DNA of 64,000 nt from Pisolithus tinctorius (taxonomy: Eukaryota; Basidiomycota; Agaricomycetes; Boletales; Pisolithaceae), in the NCBI GenBank assembly GCA_024663395.1, contig JANFAH010000055.1, positions 1 through 64,000 of the forward strand, in the 5' to 3' direction. Under the pieces are notes generated by a model. The model searched no databases, had not been told where the DNA came from, and saw nothing but the letters and a program-made list of their open reading frames with translations. A program made the position numbers and the translations under genes. How positions within the stretch are numbered: position 1 is the stretch's first letter; every line of letters begins with the position of its first letter. This document shows positions 61,887 to 64,000 of this stretch, piece by piece.

Positions 61887-64000
61887 TGCACTTGAGACAT
61901 GGAAGGATTAGGATAGGTCACTTACCTGCGTACCTCCGAATGGGACTCGTGAAGTGCGTGTATATCGGACTTGCGAGCCCATAATGCCCGAAAGTGTCTC
62001 GAGAGACGCTTCCAGCACAGAAATACTCTGCAGATGTCATGCACCTCGTCGCCATAATTCGTACAAGGGTGTTGAATGCTGGCATCTCAGGATCCTAGAA
62101 GCATGCGAGAATTATTGAGCGCCACAAAAATGGGTGGTCGGAATGGGTGTGGATGATAGGTGATGGTAAGAACGCGACGTACCACACATCTGTCCAAGGA
62201 GGCGGCAAGCGCACCCGAACTAGACACGTCTAGAGTGAAACCCTTGCGTTTCATCAACATATCTTGCAATTTTTCGAAATTCGTTTTGGGAGGGGCCACG
62301 TGACGCCTTTCATCATGTCAGTGAATGCATTTCACTTTCGAGTAGGGATCAGTACGCACCGTAAGACCGCCGTCTGCGGGAATGCCTCATTTATGCGCAT
62401 AGCAACACTAATGTTGGCGAGAAGCATGAACTCCTCAACAAGGCTGTTCGTCGCAAGGAGAGCTTTCTGCATGACACCGATCGTCTCTCCATTCTTCTTG
62501 TCCTTTGAATTGGACGATGTAGTGACGTTTGGCGAGTTAGATGGAGCAACGAGGGGATCGGATGATTCAGGTGATGCCAGATTTATCCGTACCTCCGGTG
62601 AGGCGAGGTCCAGCGCACCAGCTGCCATGCGTTTCGCTTTCAGTTTTTTGGCAAGGGAGTTGAGCAGACGTATAGATGAGGTAAGGGGATCTGTGAGAGA
62701 ACTGTAGCAAAGATGTCAAGTCCCGTTAGAACTCAGAGCGATGAAAACGAGGGTCCAGGCAGGCTCACGAATCGTCCAGACGCATCTGGGCTTCCGAGTA
62801 CTCCAGCGCCGCCTTAGAAGATATGACAGATTTCGTGAACCGAACGTTAACGATGTTAGCATCTTCTGTCAGCTCCTAAAATGGCAGTGTCTATCAGTCA
62901 TTTGGGCGTCCATCGTTCAAGGGGAAGGGCGACAGCATGGCCGAGTACCTAGAACGTGCATATACTCACCCAGATCACGCTGAAGGCGAGTCTCTCTACG
63001 CCAGCACGAAGCGAACACAAATTCGTTCCTAATAGCGATGGCAACATGTCGACGCGCTTGTCCGCAAGGTATACAGTTGTACCTCGAGAGGCAGCTTCCG
63101 TATCCATTGGTGTGTCAGGGTGCACGAAGTGGGAAACGTCGGCAATGTCTAAATGGAATTCAATGTGCGTGCATGAAAATGAACCGTACAAACCATATCG
63201 TTGTTCAGAAGAGTCATCAGATATGGGTAGGGTTATCAAAATGAAATACACGCACGCACGCCGGCCTCAATATTCCCGTTCGGCAACCGTCGCGCATGCA
63301 AAGCGTCGTCGATGTCCTGGCAACCTATGAACCGCCTCAGAAGCACGCTGTTAAGAATTGCGCAGCACACATACCAGGTGGATCAATACTACACACGATG
63401 AGCTCCCTTAAATCTTCTCTGTCCCTCCACACCGGACCGCCACCGCTCTTTGGCGGAACGATCCAGGCATCACCCTCTGCGGGCAAGCAATCCAATATTG
63501 CCTTGCCGAATGGTCGATACGGTACGTCGAACTCAAGCAAAAGAGACTCTTGTTCTGCTTCTTTACTCTCGACTTTGCCAAGTGCTCTAACAAAGTGGCC
63601 GTCGGGATAGCGAGATGTGCGGTCCCATCGGTCAGGCGCAACGAGGATTTTCTGACCTACTAGGGAGGGTGCCTGACGTGTTCGGATGCGGATACGGGGA
63701 AGTAGACGAGAGACCGGAGAAGCAAAGATAGTTTGAAGGGCCAGTGAGGATGTGGACGACGACGTAAGGGAAGAGGCGTCGATATGACACACATATCTAT
63801 GTATTCAGCGTCCCAAAGAACGGTCGAATAAATTCCAGACACGGAACGAATCAACTCCAGGGCCAAGCCAACAAATGGAGACGACGTACGCACGCCAATT
63901 GCGCTTCACGATACCCACGACGCGTCCCGTGGGTTGTTTTTCTGCTAAAGCCTGCATGCTCTTCCGAATGGCGCGTGATTCTCGTGCCTGAACGAGAGTG
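61318..64000 (-). CDS. DIS3: DIS3/Rrp44 exosome exonuclease, 3' part (5' end outside window)
   Basis: RNase II-family 3'-5' exonuclease of the RNA exosome. Exons in the window: about 63890-64000 (or from 63987), 63375-63796, 63256-63324, 62970-63148, 62769-62875, about 62360-62706, 62183-62306, 61926-62094, 61587-61863, 61318-61534. The cold-shock region ends at [13 protein letters not shown]. The RNB domain carries [19 protein letters not shown] with the metal-binding Asp cluster, [10 protein letters not shown], and [13 protein letters not shown]; near the end are [12 protein letters not shown] and [21 protein letters not shown]-terminal S1 domain follows ([24 protein letters not shown]). 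Stop TAA at 61318. It looks intact. The PIN domain lies beyond 64000. Its last two exons are copied at 35722-36260. Confidence 0.93.

Overview
The window comes from a fungal nuclear genome, most likely an Agaricomycete (mushroom-forming basidiomycete). Genes are cut by many introns of about 45-70 bases, with exons as short as 7, 15, 18 and 21 bases. The families also fit: a basidiomycete-type sesquiterpene synthase, HET-domain proteins, a histidine phosphatase with an RHHKRTP motif, a SET3-like regulator, and remnants that look like Crinkler and FunK1-type kinase genes. No bacterial, plasmid or CRISPR feature was seen. Exon structures were built by hand from GT/AG sites, reading frame and family knowledge; where the exon lengths sum to a multiple of three this is stated.

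Left part (1-22.5 kb), all minus strand: a Rho2-type GTPase (197-1672), a long-chain acyl-CoA synthetase (2190-4500), a sesquiterpene synthase (7761-9236), mitochondrial Mn superoxide dismutase (13486-14514) and a SET3-like PHD/SET chromatin protein of about 1842 residues (16584-22514). Wide gene-poor stretches separate them. These are mostly ordinary housekeeping genes plus one secondary-metabolism enzyme.

Middle (24.5-36 kb), plus strand: a 1588-residue protein with a P-loop NTPase, 18 TPR-like repeats and a C-terminal HET domain, built like a fungal NLR-type immune or self-recognition receptor; a TKL-like kinase with a C1 zinc finger (30785-32956); and a chymotrypsin-fold protease-like gene with a frameshift, whose 3' end is overwritten by a duplicated segment.

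Right part (35.7-64 kb): a segment of about 2.6-2.9 kb is present twice in inverted orientation (35697-38316 and 59012-61886). It carries the 3' end of DIS3 (exosome nuclease) and a histidine phosphatase gene. The right copy is the parent because it runs on into the rest of DIS3. The left copy is a decaying pseudogene. The 20.7 kb between the copies holds an intact indoleamine 2,3-dioxygenase (40636-42134), an intact cytochrome P450 (46443-48571), a second HET protein (53550-56188) and a small secreted Kre9/Knh1-like protein (57636-58357). It also holds many relics: Crinkler-like fragments, a copy of the kinase 3' end, a direct duplication of the flank of the second HET gene, a FunK1-like fragment and a small palindromic MITE-like element. 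This part looks like a fast-evolving, rearranged accessory region next to a conserved gene (DIS3).
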